11,151 nucleotides of DNA from Bacteroidota bacterium (GTDB lineage Bacteria; Bacteroidota; Rhodothermia; Rhodothermales; UBA10348). Made by a program: the position numbers and the translations under genes. The stretch is from contig JAHEEH010000024.1 of assembly GCA_024640835.1 (NCBI GenBank), positions 1-11,151 on the forward strand, read 5' to 3'. Within the stretch, counting starts at the first letter, position 1. Every line of letters begins with the position of its first letter. Shown here piece by piece: positions 1 to 6,709 of the stretch. Under the pieces are notes generated by a model. That model made no database searches. It had not been told where the DNA came from and was given only the letters and a program-made list of their open reading frames with translations.

Positions 1-106
1 GCCGCCCCTCAGGCCTCAGGCCTCCGACACCCGCATAGGGATGGGCCGGCTCGCCGTTCACCTCCGTGGGCACACGACGCCCGAGGGCGTTCGTCACGAA
101 CTCCAT
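1..106 (-). CDS. citF: Citrate lyase alpha subunit (citrate-ACP transferase), N-terminal fragment
   Basis: Only the first 35 codons are present; the gene runs off the left edge. CitF is the transferase of the citrate lyase complex: it moves the acyl group from acetyl-ACP to citrate, forming citryl-ACP. The visible peptide begins MEFVTNALGRRVPTEVNG and continues to PYAGVGGLRPEGR. This matches the recalled CitF N-terminal pattern: an N-A-x-G-R segment, then V-N-G, then P-Y-x-G-V and P-x-G. The ATG is preceded by a clear AAGGAG at 8 nt, and the start lies 22 nt after the stop of the CitD-CitE fusion gene, as expected for citrate lyase genes. The call rests on a short peptide plus context. A citramalate lyase alpha subunit of the same family would look the same here. 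Confidence 0.78.
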   Translation of the reverse strand, partial: MEFVTNALGRRVPTEVNGEPAHPYAGVGGLRPEGR

Positions 107-114
107 GCTTGCTT

Positions 115-120
115 CTCCTT
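115..120 (-). promoter_or_regulatory. Ribosome binding site of citF
   Basis: On the minus strand the sequence reads AAGGAG, followed by 8 nt and ATG at 106-104. It is the best Shine-Dalgarno match in the left operon and fixes the citF start. It lies in the 22-nt gap after the citDE stop codon. Confidence 0.75.
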
Positions 121-128
121 GTCAGCCA

Positions 129-1325
129 TCATTCGGATTCGGCAACCAGGCCAGCCCTGCGCGCCAGGTCGACCAGGCGACGCGCCCGCAAAACGACAGG
201 CGGATCGACCATGCGCGAACCGAGGCTCACGACGCTCTTCCCTTCCCGCTGCGCCACTTCGAACGCCGCAACGATCCGAAGGGCCTTCTCGATCTCCGGC
301 TCCGTCGGAGCAAAGGCCGTATGGATCGGACCGATCTGGCGCGGGTGGATGCACCCCATGCCCTCGAAACCCAGGCCTCGCGAACGCCGCGCCCAGTCGG
401 TCAATCCCTCCATGTCGCCCACGTCGCCGAAGACGGAATCGATGGCCTGCAGCCCCGCCGCGCGTGCGGCGTTGACCAGCCGGGTGCGCGCATACCGGGT
501 TTCTTCCCCGTCCAGGGTCTTGGGCACGCCCAGGTCTGCCGTGTAGTCCTCCAGGCCGATCGTCAGCGCGACGGTGGTCTCGGAAGCCCGCGCGATCTCG
601 AACGCGTTCTCGATCCCCAGGGCCGACTCCAGGATGGGCATGAGCCACACCGGACGGGACGCCCCGGCCGCCACCGAAGTGATCCTGTCCCGCACGGCGG
701 TCACCTGCGCCGCCGTTTCGACCTTGGGAATGAGCACGAGATCCGGATGCTCCGGCACGATCGCGTCCAGATCCTCGAGACCGAGGGGAAGCTGGTTGAT
801 CCGGACCATGCGCTCGGCGATCCCGAAATCCAGGCTGCGCAGCGCGTGACACACCAGCCGCCTTGCTGCACTCTTGTGGTCGGGATGAACCGAATCCTCC
901 AGGTCCAGAATGACGGCGTCCGGACGATGGAGACCGGCGTTGACCATGAACTTCGGCTCGTTTCCCGGCAGGTACAGGCGCGACCTGCGGAGTCGGTCCC
1001 GTGCGCTCGGGAGACGTGCCACGGAGGCTCCGGCTGGAGCCGGGCCCGCTCCCGCCGCCATGAAGGCAGCCTCCAGGCGCGCCTCCAGGGTGAACGGAAG
1101 CGCCCCCCGATCGTCGATGAGGATCCGGGCGCCTGCGACCCCGAACCGGTCCGCGATCCGGACGGCGGTCTCCCGGATGGAATCCCCGAACAGCGCCTCC
1201 ACCCTGGAGTGCATCTCGACCCGCAGGCCGGCCGCCTGGTCGAGCTCGACGCGCACGAACGCATCAGAGCGGGTCCCCTCGTCGCGTGGCCCTGCTTCAC
1301 CTGTTGATTGAGGTACCTGCGTCAT
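129..1325 (-). CDS. Citrate lyase gamma-beta fusion (CitD acyl-carrier domain + CitE lyase domain)
   Basis: This 398-residue protein joins two citrate lyase subunits that are normally separate. Residues ~17-92 are a CitD-like acyl carrier domain: an S-D-x-x-V-R-V strand at 20-26, F-G-D at 46-48, and D-D-R-G-A-L with E-A-R-L-E-A near 71-86. Residues ~112-350 are a CitE/HpcH-type TIM barrel. It shows R-S-R-L-Y-L-P-G at 114-121, L-E-D-S-V at 142-146, Arg174, the metal ligands Glu233 (I-L-E-S) and Asp260 (G-L-E-D), and G-M-G-C-I-H-P-R-Q at 322-330. CitE cleaves citryl-ACP to acetyl-ACP and oxaloacetate. A short Ala/Gly/Pro-rich linker near 91-105 separates the domains. The CitD prosthetic-group serine normally sits in E-S-[SG]-D; here G-T-R-S-D is two residues shorter, leaving Ser20 as the candidate. 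The ATG at 1325 has only a weak ribosome site, so coupling with the upstream dehydrogenase gene (32-nt gap) is likely. The barrel is certain; that it cleaves citrate rather than a relative such as citramalate is inferred. Confidence 0.85.
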   Translation of the reverse strand: MTQVPQSTGEAGPRDEGTRSDAFVRVELDQAAGLRVEMHSRVEALFGDSIRETAVRIADRFGVAGARILIDDRGALPFTLEARLEAAFMAAGAGPAPAGASVARLPSARDRLRRSRLYLPGNEPKFMVNAGLHRPDAVILDLEDSVHPDHKSAARRLVCHALRSLDFGIAERMVRINQLPLGLEDLDAIVPEHPDLVLIPKVETAAQVTAVRDRITSVAAGASRPVWLMPILESALGIENAFEIARASETTVALTIGLEDYTADLGVPKTLDGEETRYARTRLVNAARAAGLQAIDSVFGDVGDMEGLTDWARRSRGLGFEGMGCIHPRQIGPIHTAFAPTEPEIEKALRIVAAFEVAQREGKSVVSLGSRMVDPPVVLRARRLVDLARRAGLVAESE

Positions 1326-1357
1326 ATAACTGGGGCTCAATGACTTCTGATTGACGC

Positions 1358-2542
1358 TCAGAGCTTTGCGATGATGGCGTCCGTCACGGCCTCGGTCGTC
1401 GCAGCGCCCTTCCTGAAGGCATCCGGTCCGCCGGGGATCTTCAACATGTCGTACGTACGGACCCTTCCCTCCGAGACCACGGTGGTGACGGCCGCGCGGA
1501 TCCGCTCCGCCTTCGCGGATTCGCCCACGTGATCGAGCAGCATCGCCGCGCTGAGGATCATGGCGATCGGGTTGACGATGTGAGGGTCCAGCGCGGCGTA
1601 CTTGGGCGCCGAGCCGTGGGTCGGCTCGAAGACGGCGATGTCGTCTCCGATGTTGCCCGAGCAGGCGAAGCCGAGACCGCCGACCAGGCCCGCGAACGCG
1701 TCCGAGACGATGTCCCCGAACATGTTTCCGGCCACGATCACCCCGTAATCCTCGGGGTTCTTGGTCAACCACATCATCTGCGCGTCGATGTTCGTCGACC
1801 ACAGGGCGATCTCCGGAAAGTCGACCTTGACCCGGCGGGCCTCCTCCTCCATCATGCCGGACGTCTCCCGAAGCACGTTCGGCTTCTCGCAGACCGTGAC
1901 GGACCGGTACCCGTGCTCCCGGGCATATTCGAATGCGCGCTTCACGATGCGGTGACAGGCGTTCCGGGTGAACACGCGCGTCGAGATGGCCAGGTCGGGG
2001 CCCGGGGTGCCCGCGAACGCAGCGAACTTCGGATGCGTCGCCAGGGCGTCCCGAACCTGCGCCGGGGGATCGGTCCACTCCAGACCGCAGTACAGTCCCT
2101 CCGTGTTCTGGCGGAAGATCACGACGTCGACGAAAGGCTCGTCCATTCCCCCGTCCGTCGTCTGCCGGACGAAGTTCAGGGGGTTCCCCCCGAACGAACG
2201 GCACGGACGGATGCAGACGTCCAGGTTGTACCGCTGCCGCATGGCCACGATCGGGCTGAAGTACACGAGGCCTTTGTCACGCAGCGCCGGATCCAGCTCG
2301 GCGAGCGCCTCCCTCTTCGGTTTCGAGGTGATGGCCCCGAAAAGACCCAGCTTGTGGCGGTCCAGAAGCGCCAGCGTGCGATCGGGCAGCGGGTTGCCCT
2401 CGGATCTCCAGAATTCCCACCCGATGTCCGCGTGAACGTACTCGGCATCGAAGCCAACGGCCTCGAGTACGCGAACGGCTTCGGGAAGAACGATCATTCC
2501 GATGCCGTCTCCGGGCATCGTGACTACGGTGTGCCGCGCCAT
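1358..2542 (-). CDS. Isocitrate/homoisocitrate-type dehydrogenase, NADP-type signature
   Basis: A 394-residue beta-decarboxylating dehydrogenase of the IDH/IPMDH/HICDH family, which oxidises 2-hydroxy-3-carboxy acids to 2-oxo acids plus CO2, or runs in reverse. The N-terminus M-P-G-D-G-I-G (9-15) is typical. By recalled alignment to E. coli Icd: Arg102, Arg112, Arg144 (I-F-R-Q-N-T-E) and Tyr151 match substrate residues; Lys220 is the catalytic lysine; Asp253, Asp277 and Asp281 bind metal. H-G-S-A-P-K-Y (309-315) and T-Y-D (363-365) match the Lys344/Tyr345 and Tyr391 positions that give E. coli Icd NADP preference, where NAD enzymes have Asp-Ile. The substrate loop is S-P-I-V-A-M-R (96-102), so the Icd Asn115 position is Ile; this resembles the S-P-I-V-A-L-R of fungal homoisocitrate dehydrogenase. 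The ATG at 2542 was chosen because the family begins just before P-G-D-G-I-G; a GTG at 2617 would overlap the aconitase gene. It lies 34 nt after that gene. The family is certain; the substrate is not. Confidence 0.88.
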   Translation of the reverse strand: MARHTVVTMPGDGIGMIVLPEAVRVLEAVGFDAEYVHADIGWEFWRSEGNPLPDRTLALLDRHKLGLFGAITSKPKREALAELDPALRDKGLVYFSPIVAMRQRYNLDVCIRPCRSFGGNPLNFVRQTTDGGMDEPFVDVVIFRQNTEGLYCGLEWTDPPAQVRDALATHPKFAAFAGTPGPDLAISTRVFTRNACHRIVKRAFEYAREHGYRSVTVCEKPNVLRETSGMMEEEARRVKVDFPEIALWSTNIDAQMMWLTKNPEDYGVIVAGNMFGDIVSDAFAGLVGGLGFACSGNIGDDIAVFEPTHGSAPKYAALDPHIVNPIAMILSAAMLLDHVGESAKAERIRAAVTTVVSEGRVRTYDMLKIPGGPDAFRKGAATTEAVTDAIIAKL

Positions 2543-2576
2543 ATGCTTGATGTGTGGATACCAGGGTTGAAGGGCT

Positions 2577-4505
2577 TCATTTCCCGAGGCGACTGCGGAT
2601 CTGTGCCTCGATGCCACCGGCCACGATGAGGGACTGGGGCACTTTCCCGAGCGGTACGAAGCGGAAGGTCTCGGACCCGGTCGATACCGTGCCCCGTGCG
2701 AAATCGACGTCCAGGACGTCCCCCGGGATGAGCGTGGGCCGATCCTCCGGCAGGCGTTCCCTCAGGTGGTCGACGAGCGGGGGGCAGGCGATGCAGATGA
2801 ATCCGTTGTTGAACGCGTTGCGCAGGTACGTCTGCGAGAAGGAGCCGGCAATGACCATCGCGATGCCTGCGGCCTTCAGGGCGGTCGCGGCCTGTTCGCG
2901 GCTGGAGCCCGTCCCGAAGTTGCGTCCTCCGACCAGGATGTCGCCCGGCTGCACGCGCGATGCGAATCCCGGATCGTAATTCTCCATGACGACCCGGGCC
3001 ATGTCGGCGGGCGTCATGTCCTCCCGGTAGGTGTAGTCCTTGCCGTAGATTCCGTCGGTGTTCAGGTTGTCCCTGGCCACGAGGACGAGGCGCCCGCTCG
3101 CGCGCGCGGGAAATCCCTTCTCGATGTCCACGACTTCCGCAGGCGTCTCCGTGTCAAGACGGTTGAAGCGGTATTCCAGCGGTTGCACGTCGACGGCGAC
3201 CGGCCCCGCGATATAGCCTCGGACCGCCGACTCCGCGACCACCTCGGGGCTCGCGAGATAGGCCCTGGCGTCCCGCGAGCCCATGCGTCCCTTGAAGTTT
3301 CGATTCGTCGCGGAAACCCCGGTCTCTCCTGCCTCGAGAAGTCCCTCGCCAAGGCCGATGCAGGGGCCACACCCCGGAGGGAGCACGAGGGCCCCGGCCT
3401 CCACGAGCTCGCCCCAGGCTCCGGAGCGCTCCGCGTCGTCCTGGATCTCCCGGCTCGCCGCCGCCACGTACAACGAAACCCCGGGTGCCACCTTGCGCCC
3501 CCGGATCACTCGTGCGGCCGCCTCCAGATCCTCCAGGCGGCTGTTCACACAGGATACGAGGTACGCCTTCTGGATTTCGACGCGGTCGCCCTCCATATCG
3601 GCGACGGACCGCATCACTTGCACCGTGTCGGGGCCGGAGACGTGGGGAGCAACGCGCCCCAGGTCCAGCTCGATCCGGGCTTCGTACCGGGCATCTGCGT
3701 CAGGCGCCGGTGGATCCGTCCTCCACGCGTCGAGGTCAGCCTGCGAGAATCTCTCCACGCCCCGGGCCGAGAGGACCTGGAGTCTTCGCTCGAGCCAGGA
3801 AATCGTGACCCGGTCGACCGGAAATATGCCCGCGAGCGCTCCCCACTCCGTGGTCATGTTGGAAATCGTCATCCGGGCGTCCATCGACAGGGACGCCACC
3901 CCGGGGCCGTCGAACTCCACGACGGCGTTCAGCACCTCTCCCTTGTTGTAGAGGCCGCAGAGCGTCACGATCACGTCCTTGCCGCTCACCCCGGGCCGCA
4001 GCGAGCCTGTGAGCACCACCCGGACGGCGTCGGGGACCTGCCACCAGAACTCGCCGGTAGCCCAGATCGCTGCGGCGTCGGTGCGCACGACGGGAGTGCC
4101 CAGCGCCCCCAGCGCACCGTACATGTTGGAATGCGAATCCGATCCGACGACGAGCGATCCGGGCGTCACGTACCCTTCGGCCACCATCACCTGGTGGCTG
4201 ATGCCGGTTCCGGGCGGGTAGAAATCGACCCCCTGCGCACGCGCGAACGCCTCGATCGAGGCATACTTGGCCAGGTTGGCTTCCGAACGGTTCTGCACGT
4301 CGTGGTCCATCGGCCACACCGGCTGCCGGGGATCCAGGATCCTTGCGGCGCCAAGCGAAGCGAACTTCTGCATGACCGCGGCCGTGTTGTCGTGCGTCAT
4401 CACGTGGCGCGGTCGCAACGCCACGACATCTCCCGCGACGAGCGTCCGGGAGGGTCCCGCCGTCATGTGGGCCCGCGCGATCTTCGATGTCAGCGTCTGA
4501 CCCAT
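2577..4505 (-). CDS. Single-chain aconitase-superfamily hydratase, homoaconitase (Lys4)-like
   Basis: A 642-residue [4Fe-4S] hydro-lyase that carries the catalytic domains and the swivel domain in one chain. Domains 1-3 cover roughly 1-430. Cluster ligands are Cys319 (L-V-S-C), Cys379 and Cys382 (G-C-G-P-C-I-G). Other aconitase motifs are M-D-H-D-V-Q-N (66-72), G-S-D-S-H-S-N (121-127) and R-T-D-A-A-A-I-W-A-T-G (141-151). The swivel domain covers ~465-640, with N-T-D-G-I-Y (482-487), G-S-S-R-E-Q-A (533-539) and R-N-A-F-N-N-G (562-568). Long stretches resemble fungal homoaconitase Lys4 as I recall it, including N-M-T-T-E-W-G-A-L (216-224), the W-W-Q-V-P segment and the Y-T-Y-R-E-D loop after N-T-D, the region that sets substrate choice in this superfamily. 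Reaction: dehydration and rehydration of citrate-, homocitrate- or citramalate-like acids through the cis-unsaturated acid. The start lies 3 nt after the MmgE/PrpD stop, so translation is probably coupled. The superfamily is certain; homoaconitate versus aconitate as substrate is undecided. Confidence 0.9.
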   Translation of the reverse strand: MGQTLTSKIARAHMTAGPSRTLVAGDVVALRPRHVMTHDNTAAVMQKFASLGAARILDPRQPVWPMDHDVQNRSEANLAKYASIEAFARAQGVDFYPPGTGISHQVMVAEGYVTPGSLVVGSDSHSNMYGALGALGTPVVRTDAAAIWATGEFWWQVPDAVRVVLTGSLRPGVSGKDVIVTLCGLYNKGEVLNAVVEFDGPGVASLSMDARMTISNMTTEWGALAGIFPVDRVTISWLERRLQVLSARGVERFSQADLDAWRTDPPAPDADARYEARIELDLGRVAPHVSGPDTVQVMRSVADMEGDRVEIQKAYLVSCVNSRLEDLEAAARVIRGRKVAPGVSLYVAAASREIQDDAERSGAWGELVEAGALVLPPGCGPCIGLGEGLLEAGETGVSATNRNFKGRMGSRDARAYLASPEVVAESAVRGYIAGPVAVDVQPLEYRFNRLDTETPAEVVDIEKGFPARASGRLVLVARDNLNTDGIYGKDYTYREDMTPADMARVVMENYDPGFASRVQPGDILVGGRNFGTGSSREQAATALKAAGIAMVIAGSFSQTYLRNAFNNGFICIACPPLVDHLRERLPEDRPTLIPGDVLDVDFARGTVSTGSETFRFVPLGKVPQSLIVAGGIEAQIRSRLGK

Positions 4506-4508
4506 GGC

Positions 4509-5891
4509 TCAGAAGGACCGGTCGGCCTTGCAGAGCGCCAGGAGACCGGAAATCGAGGCCTCGGACTCGAGCGACCAGACGGCCTCCTTGAGCCGCCGGC
4601 GCGCGTCTGCCGAGAGCACCGGCTCGGCGAGGGCATCGAACTTCTGCTCGATTTCGCGGTCGGTCAGGGGATTGCGCGGATCGCCCTTCGGATAATCCAG
4701 TTGCCGGGTCAGTTCCCTTCCGTCCACGGTCTCGATCGTCACGTGGACACGCTGGAGGGCCGGAAACACCTTTTCGATTTCGGGATCCGCAACGACCTTC
4801 ACCTTCCGGAACTGTGAGCGGATGTCTTCCGCGAGGATCCGCTCCTGCTTGAACTGGGCCGGCGTCACGGCCCGATCCACCAGCGCCGCCGCGACCACGT
4901 AGGGCAGGCTGTGATCCGCGCTTTCCTTGGAACGCGGGTCGTACTTGGACGGATCCGCCAGGATGTCGGCCGCGCGCGCGAGCGACCGGATCCGGATTTC
5001 GCTGACCTCGGCCGGCTTCAGGTCATGCTCGTTCACGAGGTCCAGGACGGCCGAGATCGGCGTGTGGGTAAGGGCCTCCGCCGGGAACGCCTTCATGCCG
5101 CAGCGCTCGATGCGCCAGGTGTCTCCCAGGCCGTCCGTGAGCTTTCGAAGATCCCAATCGGGTCCGAAGCAGTGCACCAGGCCCTCCTTCCCGTCGATCA
5201 CGTGCTCCGGTCCCGTATAGCCCTTCTCGGCCAGCATCGCGGCAAGGACACCGCTCTGCGTGGCCATGGGATCGACCGTGTTCTTCATCATCGTCAGCTT
5301 CCCGGCCGTGACGGCTCCGAGCGTGGCGTGGCGGGACGCCGAGATGCCGATGGCATGCTGGATCTGATCTGCCGACAGGCCGAGAGCACGGCCGGCGACG
5401 ATCGGCGAAACGAAGGCGGTGAGGGTGGCATGGTGCCATCCACGTTCCCGGATGCCCGGAATGGCCGCCTCGCAGAAGCGCATCTCGAACTCGTGCCCGA
5501 GCACGATGCCCAGGATCAGGTCCCGGCCGGATCCGCCCGCCCGCTCGCCGCAGGCCATCGCCGCCGGGATGATGTCCGACGGATGCGACGGGTCCTGCTG
5601 CCAGTAGATGTCGTTGTAGTCCATGACCCGGATCATGAGCGCATTGGCGAGCGACGCGGTGACCGGGTCCGTACGGGATCCCGTGCCGATCACCGTCGCC
5701 GATCCGCGCCCTCCCGTCTCCTCCAGCACTCCGAGCGCAATGTGGCAGTCCTCCTGCCGGAGTCCACCGAGCGCGCAACCCAGGGAATCCAGCAGGTAAC
5801 GCTTCGCCTCGTGTACGGCGCGCCCGCCCAGGTCATCGTACTGTAATCTGGCGGCCCATCGGGCCATCGTGGCCGTAATCGTCTCGGACAT
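4509..5891 (-). CDS. MmgE/PrpD-family dehydratase (2-methylcitrate dehydratase-like)
   Basis: A 460-residue protein of normal length for the MmgE/PrpD family, whose iron-sulfur-independent members dehydrate 2-methylcitrate (PrpD), act on citrate as a side substrate, or decarboxylate cis-aconitate (ACOD1). Family motifs visible in order: M-D-Y-N-D (90-94) followed by P-S-H-P-S-D (101-106), G-W-H-H (151-154), A-G-K-L-T-M-M-K (196-203), G-M-K-A-F-P-A (265-271), E-S-A-D-H-S-L-P-Y (323-331) and Y-P-K-G-D-P-R-N-P-L-T-D-R-E-I (400-414). The D-Y-N-D and P-S-H-P-S-D form resembles PrpD more than ACOD1. No PrpB or PrpC is present nearby, so a complete 2-methylcitrate cycle is not shown. The start ATG lies 6 nt after the stop of the HD gene and has no purine-rich ribosome site of its own, pointing to coupled translation. 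It could supply the unsaturated acid to the next enzyme, as PrpD does for AcnB/AcnD. Family sure, substrate inferred. Confidence 0.9.
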   Translation of the reverse strand: MSETITATMARWAARLQYDDLGGRAVHEAKRYLLDSLGCALGGLRQEDCHIALGVLEETGGRGSATVIGTGSRTDPVTASLANALMIRVMDYNDIYWQQDPSHPSDIIPAAMACGERAGGSGRDLILGIVLGHEFEMRFCEAAIPGIRERGWHHATLTAFVSPIVAGRALGLSADQIQHAIGISASRHATLGAVTAGKLTMMKNTVDPMATQSGVLAAMLAEKGYTGPEHVIDGKEGLVHCFGPDWDLRKLTDGLGDTWRIERCGMKAFPAEALTHTPISAVLDLVNEHDLKPAEVSEIRIRSLARAADILADPSKYDPRSKESADHSLPYVVAAALVDRAVTPAQFKQERILAEDIRSQFRKVKVVADPEIEKVFPALQRVHVTIETVDGRELTRQLDYPKGDPRNPLTDREIEQKFDALAEPVLSADARRRLKEAVWSLESEASISGLLALCKADRSF

Positions 5892-5897
5892 GGAGGT

Positions 5898-6437
5898 CTA
5901 CTTGAGCGTCTTGAAAGGCTCGAAACTCATGAAGTCGGCATGGTGCACGATCCAGGCTTCCGTCGATCGCCGCACCAGGTTGCCCTCCGCGGCGTGAGCC
6001 GCGATGACGTGACACACCTCGTCCGGTACGCCACATTCCATGGCCAGCGCCACACCCGTGAACGGGTGCCGCAGAGCGCGTCCCCTGTCACTCTGCACCA
6101 GCCGACCATCCTCGAGCGCGTACTCGAGAGGCTTGCCCACATCCGCCAGGATCGCACCCGCGACGACCGTGTCCATGTCGATGGCCAGGGACGACCCGAG
6201 GAACTCCTGCATGGCCTCGGCACTCCGGAGCGCAATGTGGACCACGCAGCGCTTGTGGTCCATGAACGAGGCCGGACAGTCCGGTACGACCAGTGTGAAG
6301 GGAATCGACCGGAGGTCGCCAGGCGTCAGCGGGCTCCGGTCCAGCGCGAGTTCCCAGGTCCGCGCGACCTGTTCCCGCAGGCTCTCGCTCGCGATCCAGT
6401 CGATCTCAGGCCAGAGCTTTCGCACGTCCTCCCGCAT
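5898..6437 (-). CDS. HD-fold protein with altered HD doublet, first gene of the tricarboxylate operon
   Basis: A 179-residue soluble protein with the HD-domain (metal-dependent phosphohydrolase) layout: His67 (V-V-H-I-A), then G-A-I-L-A-D-V-G-K (94-101), R-H-P-F-T-G (123-128, His124), A-A-H-A-A-E-G (146-152, His148) and H-H-A-D (165-168, Asp168). In ordinary members the second site reads L-H-D-V/I-G-K; here the codons are GCG GAT, giving Ala98-Asp99. The other likely ligands are kept. The N-terminal ~58 residues hold a helical segment and I-P-F-T-L (45-49) that I cannot assign. The ATG at 6437 was preferred over upstream starts because AAGAGGT sits 5 nt before it and the upstream extension looks non-coding. 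I do not recognise a specific function; the operon suggests an accessory, regulatory or unusual hydrolytic/oxygenase-like role in tricarboxylate metabolism. Confidence 0.78.
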   Translation of the reverse strand: MREDVRKLWPEIDWIASESLREQVARTWELALDRSPLTPGDLRSIPFTLVVPDCPASFMDHKRCVVHIALRSAEAMQEFLGSSLAIDMDTVVAGAILADVGKPLEYALEDGRLVQSDRGRALRHPFTGVALAMECGVPDEVCHVIAAHAAEGNLVRRSTEAWIVHHADFMSFEPFKTLK

Positions 6438-6442
6438 GGAAT

Positions 6443-6449
6443 ACCTCTT
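6443..6449 (-). promoter_or_regulatory. Ribosome binding site of the HD-fold gene
   Basis: The minus strand reads AAGAGGT, 5 nt before the ATG at 6437-6435. It supports this start over in-frame codons further upstream, up to 6569. Confidence 0.55.
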
Positions 6450-6595
6450 CGAGAAAGGAACATGACCGATCCTCAACCCGCGAGGCTGCGCCGAGGGCCG
6501 GCACAGGCCCGTGGGTAGCGCCAGCGAAACTACGTCAATCCCGTAAGCGGAAACGCCGCTCGGGACCATGCCCTGTGGATTCAGCGTGAAGGCGA

Positions 6596-6645
6596 CGGGG
6601 ATTCCCCGGTTGCCAACCGAGGGTATCCTTATTACCCTGACGTCA
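6596..6645. repeat. Four abutting palindromes, candidate operator array
   Basis: Read directly: CGGGGATTCCCCG (6596-6608, perfect 6+1+6), CGGTTGCCAACCG (6607-6619, perfect 6+1+6, sharing CG with the first), AGGGTA-N7-TACCCT (6620-6638, perfect 6-bp arms) and TGACGTCA (6638-6645, perfect 8-bp palindrome). They follow each other with no gap, 65 to 114 nt before the kinase ATG and about 160 nt from the operon's first start codon. The possible -35 and -10 of the kinase promoter fall inside the second and third. Protein-binding sites are the likeliest role; a structured 5' leader is the alternative. Confidence 0.5.
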
Positions 6646-6709
6646 TTCGCCGGGTTTTACCTGACAATGATGGGCGCCGGCGGCCCTCTTGCACGCGACC
6701 TCGTCGGCC

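Larger units (their letters stand above)
6438..6709. promoter_or_regulatory. Divergent intergenic region between the tricarboxylate operon and the kinase gene
   Basis: This 272-bp stretch should hold the promoters of both transcription units. On the plus strand TTGCCA (6610-6615), 17 nt, then TACCCT (6633-6638) is a possible but poor sigma-70-type promoter for the kinase. On the minus strand TTGACG (6538-6533) is a possible -35 for the operon, with no convincing -10. ACGTCAATC (6532-6540) and ACGTCATTC (6640-6648) are near-identical 9-mers that might be factor half-sites. A small hairpin, AGCGG-AAACG-CCGCT, lies at 6546-6560. I see no gene in this stretch. The array of palindromes at 6596-6645 is listed separately. 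Confidence 0.45.

Noticed and set aside
9..22. Tandem 7-bp repeat TCAGGCC-TCAGGCC inside citF
   Set aside because: It could be a slip site, but two copies are too few, and the frame after it still matches the CitF pattern.
66..1307. Plus-strand open frame opposite the CitD-CitE fusion
   Set aside because: Same reasoning: the minus-strand protein carries the conserved motifs, and the plus-strand translation has none.
1326..2204. Upstream extension of the CitD-CitE frame
   Set aside because: The frame stays open through the dehydrogenase gene, but the translation there is Arg/Gly-rich and without motifs; the CitD domain begins just after the ATG at 1325.
2543..2617. Earlier GTG start for the dehydrogenase
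   Set aside because: It would add 25 residues foreign to the family and overlap the end of the aconitase gene by 41 nt; the ATG at 2542 gives the normal N-terminus.
2766..4817. Long plus-strand open frame (683 codons) opposite the aconitase gene
   Set aside because: It is antisense to a gene with clear family motifs throughout, its translation is Arg/His/Gly-rich low-complexity and resembles no family, and long antisense frames are common in GC-rich DNA.
1..6437. A complete 2-methylcitrate cycle or AAA lysine pathway
   Set aside because: PrpD-like and Lys4-like members are present, but PrpB, PrpC, homocitrate synthase and LysW-type genes are absent from the window, and citrate lyase belongs to neither pathway.
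6596..6608. Palindrome resembling a eukaryotic kappa-B site, and TGACGTCA resembling a CRE site
   Set aside because: These are chance similarities with eukaryotic sites; the DNA is bacterial. They are kept only as palindromes.
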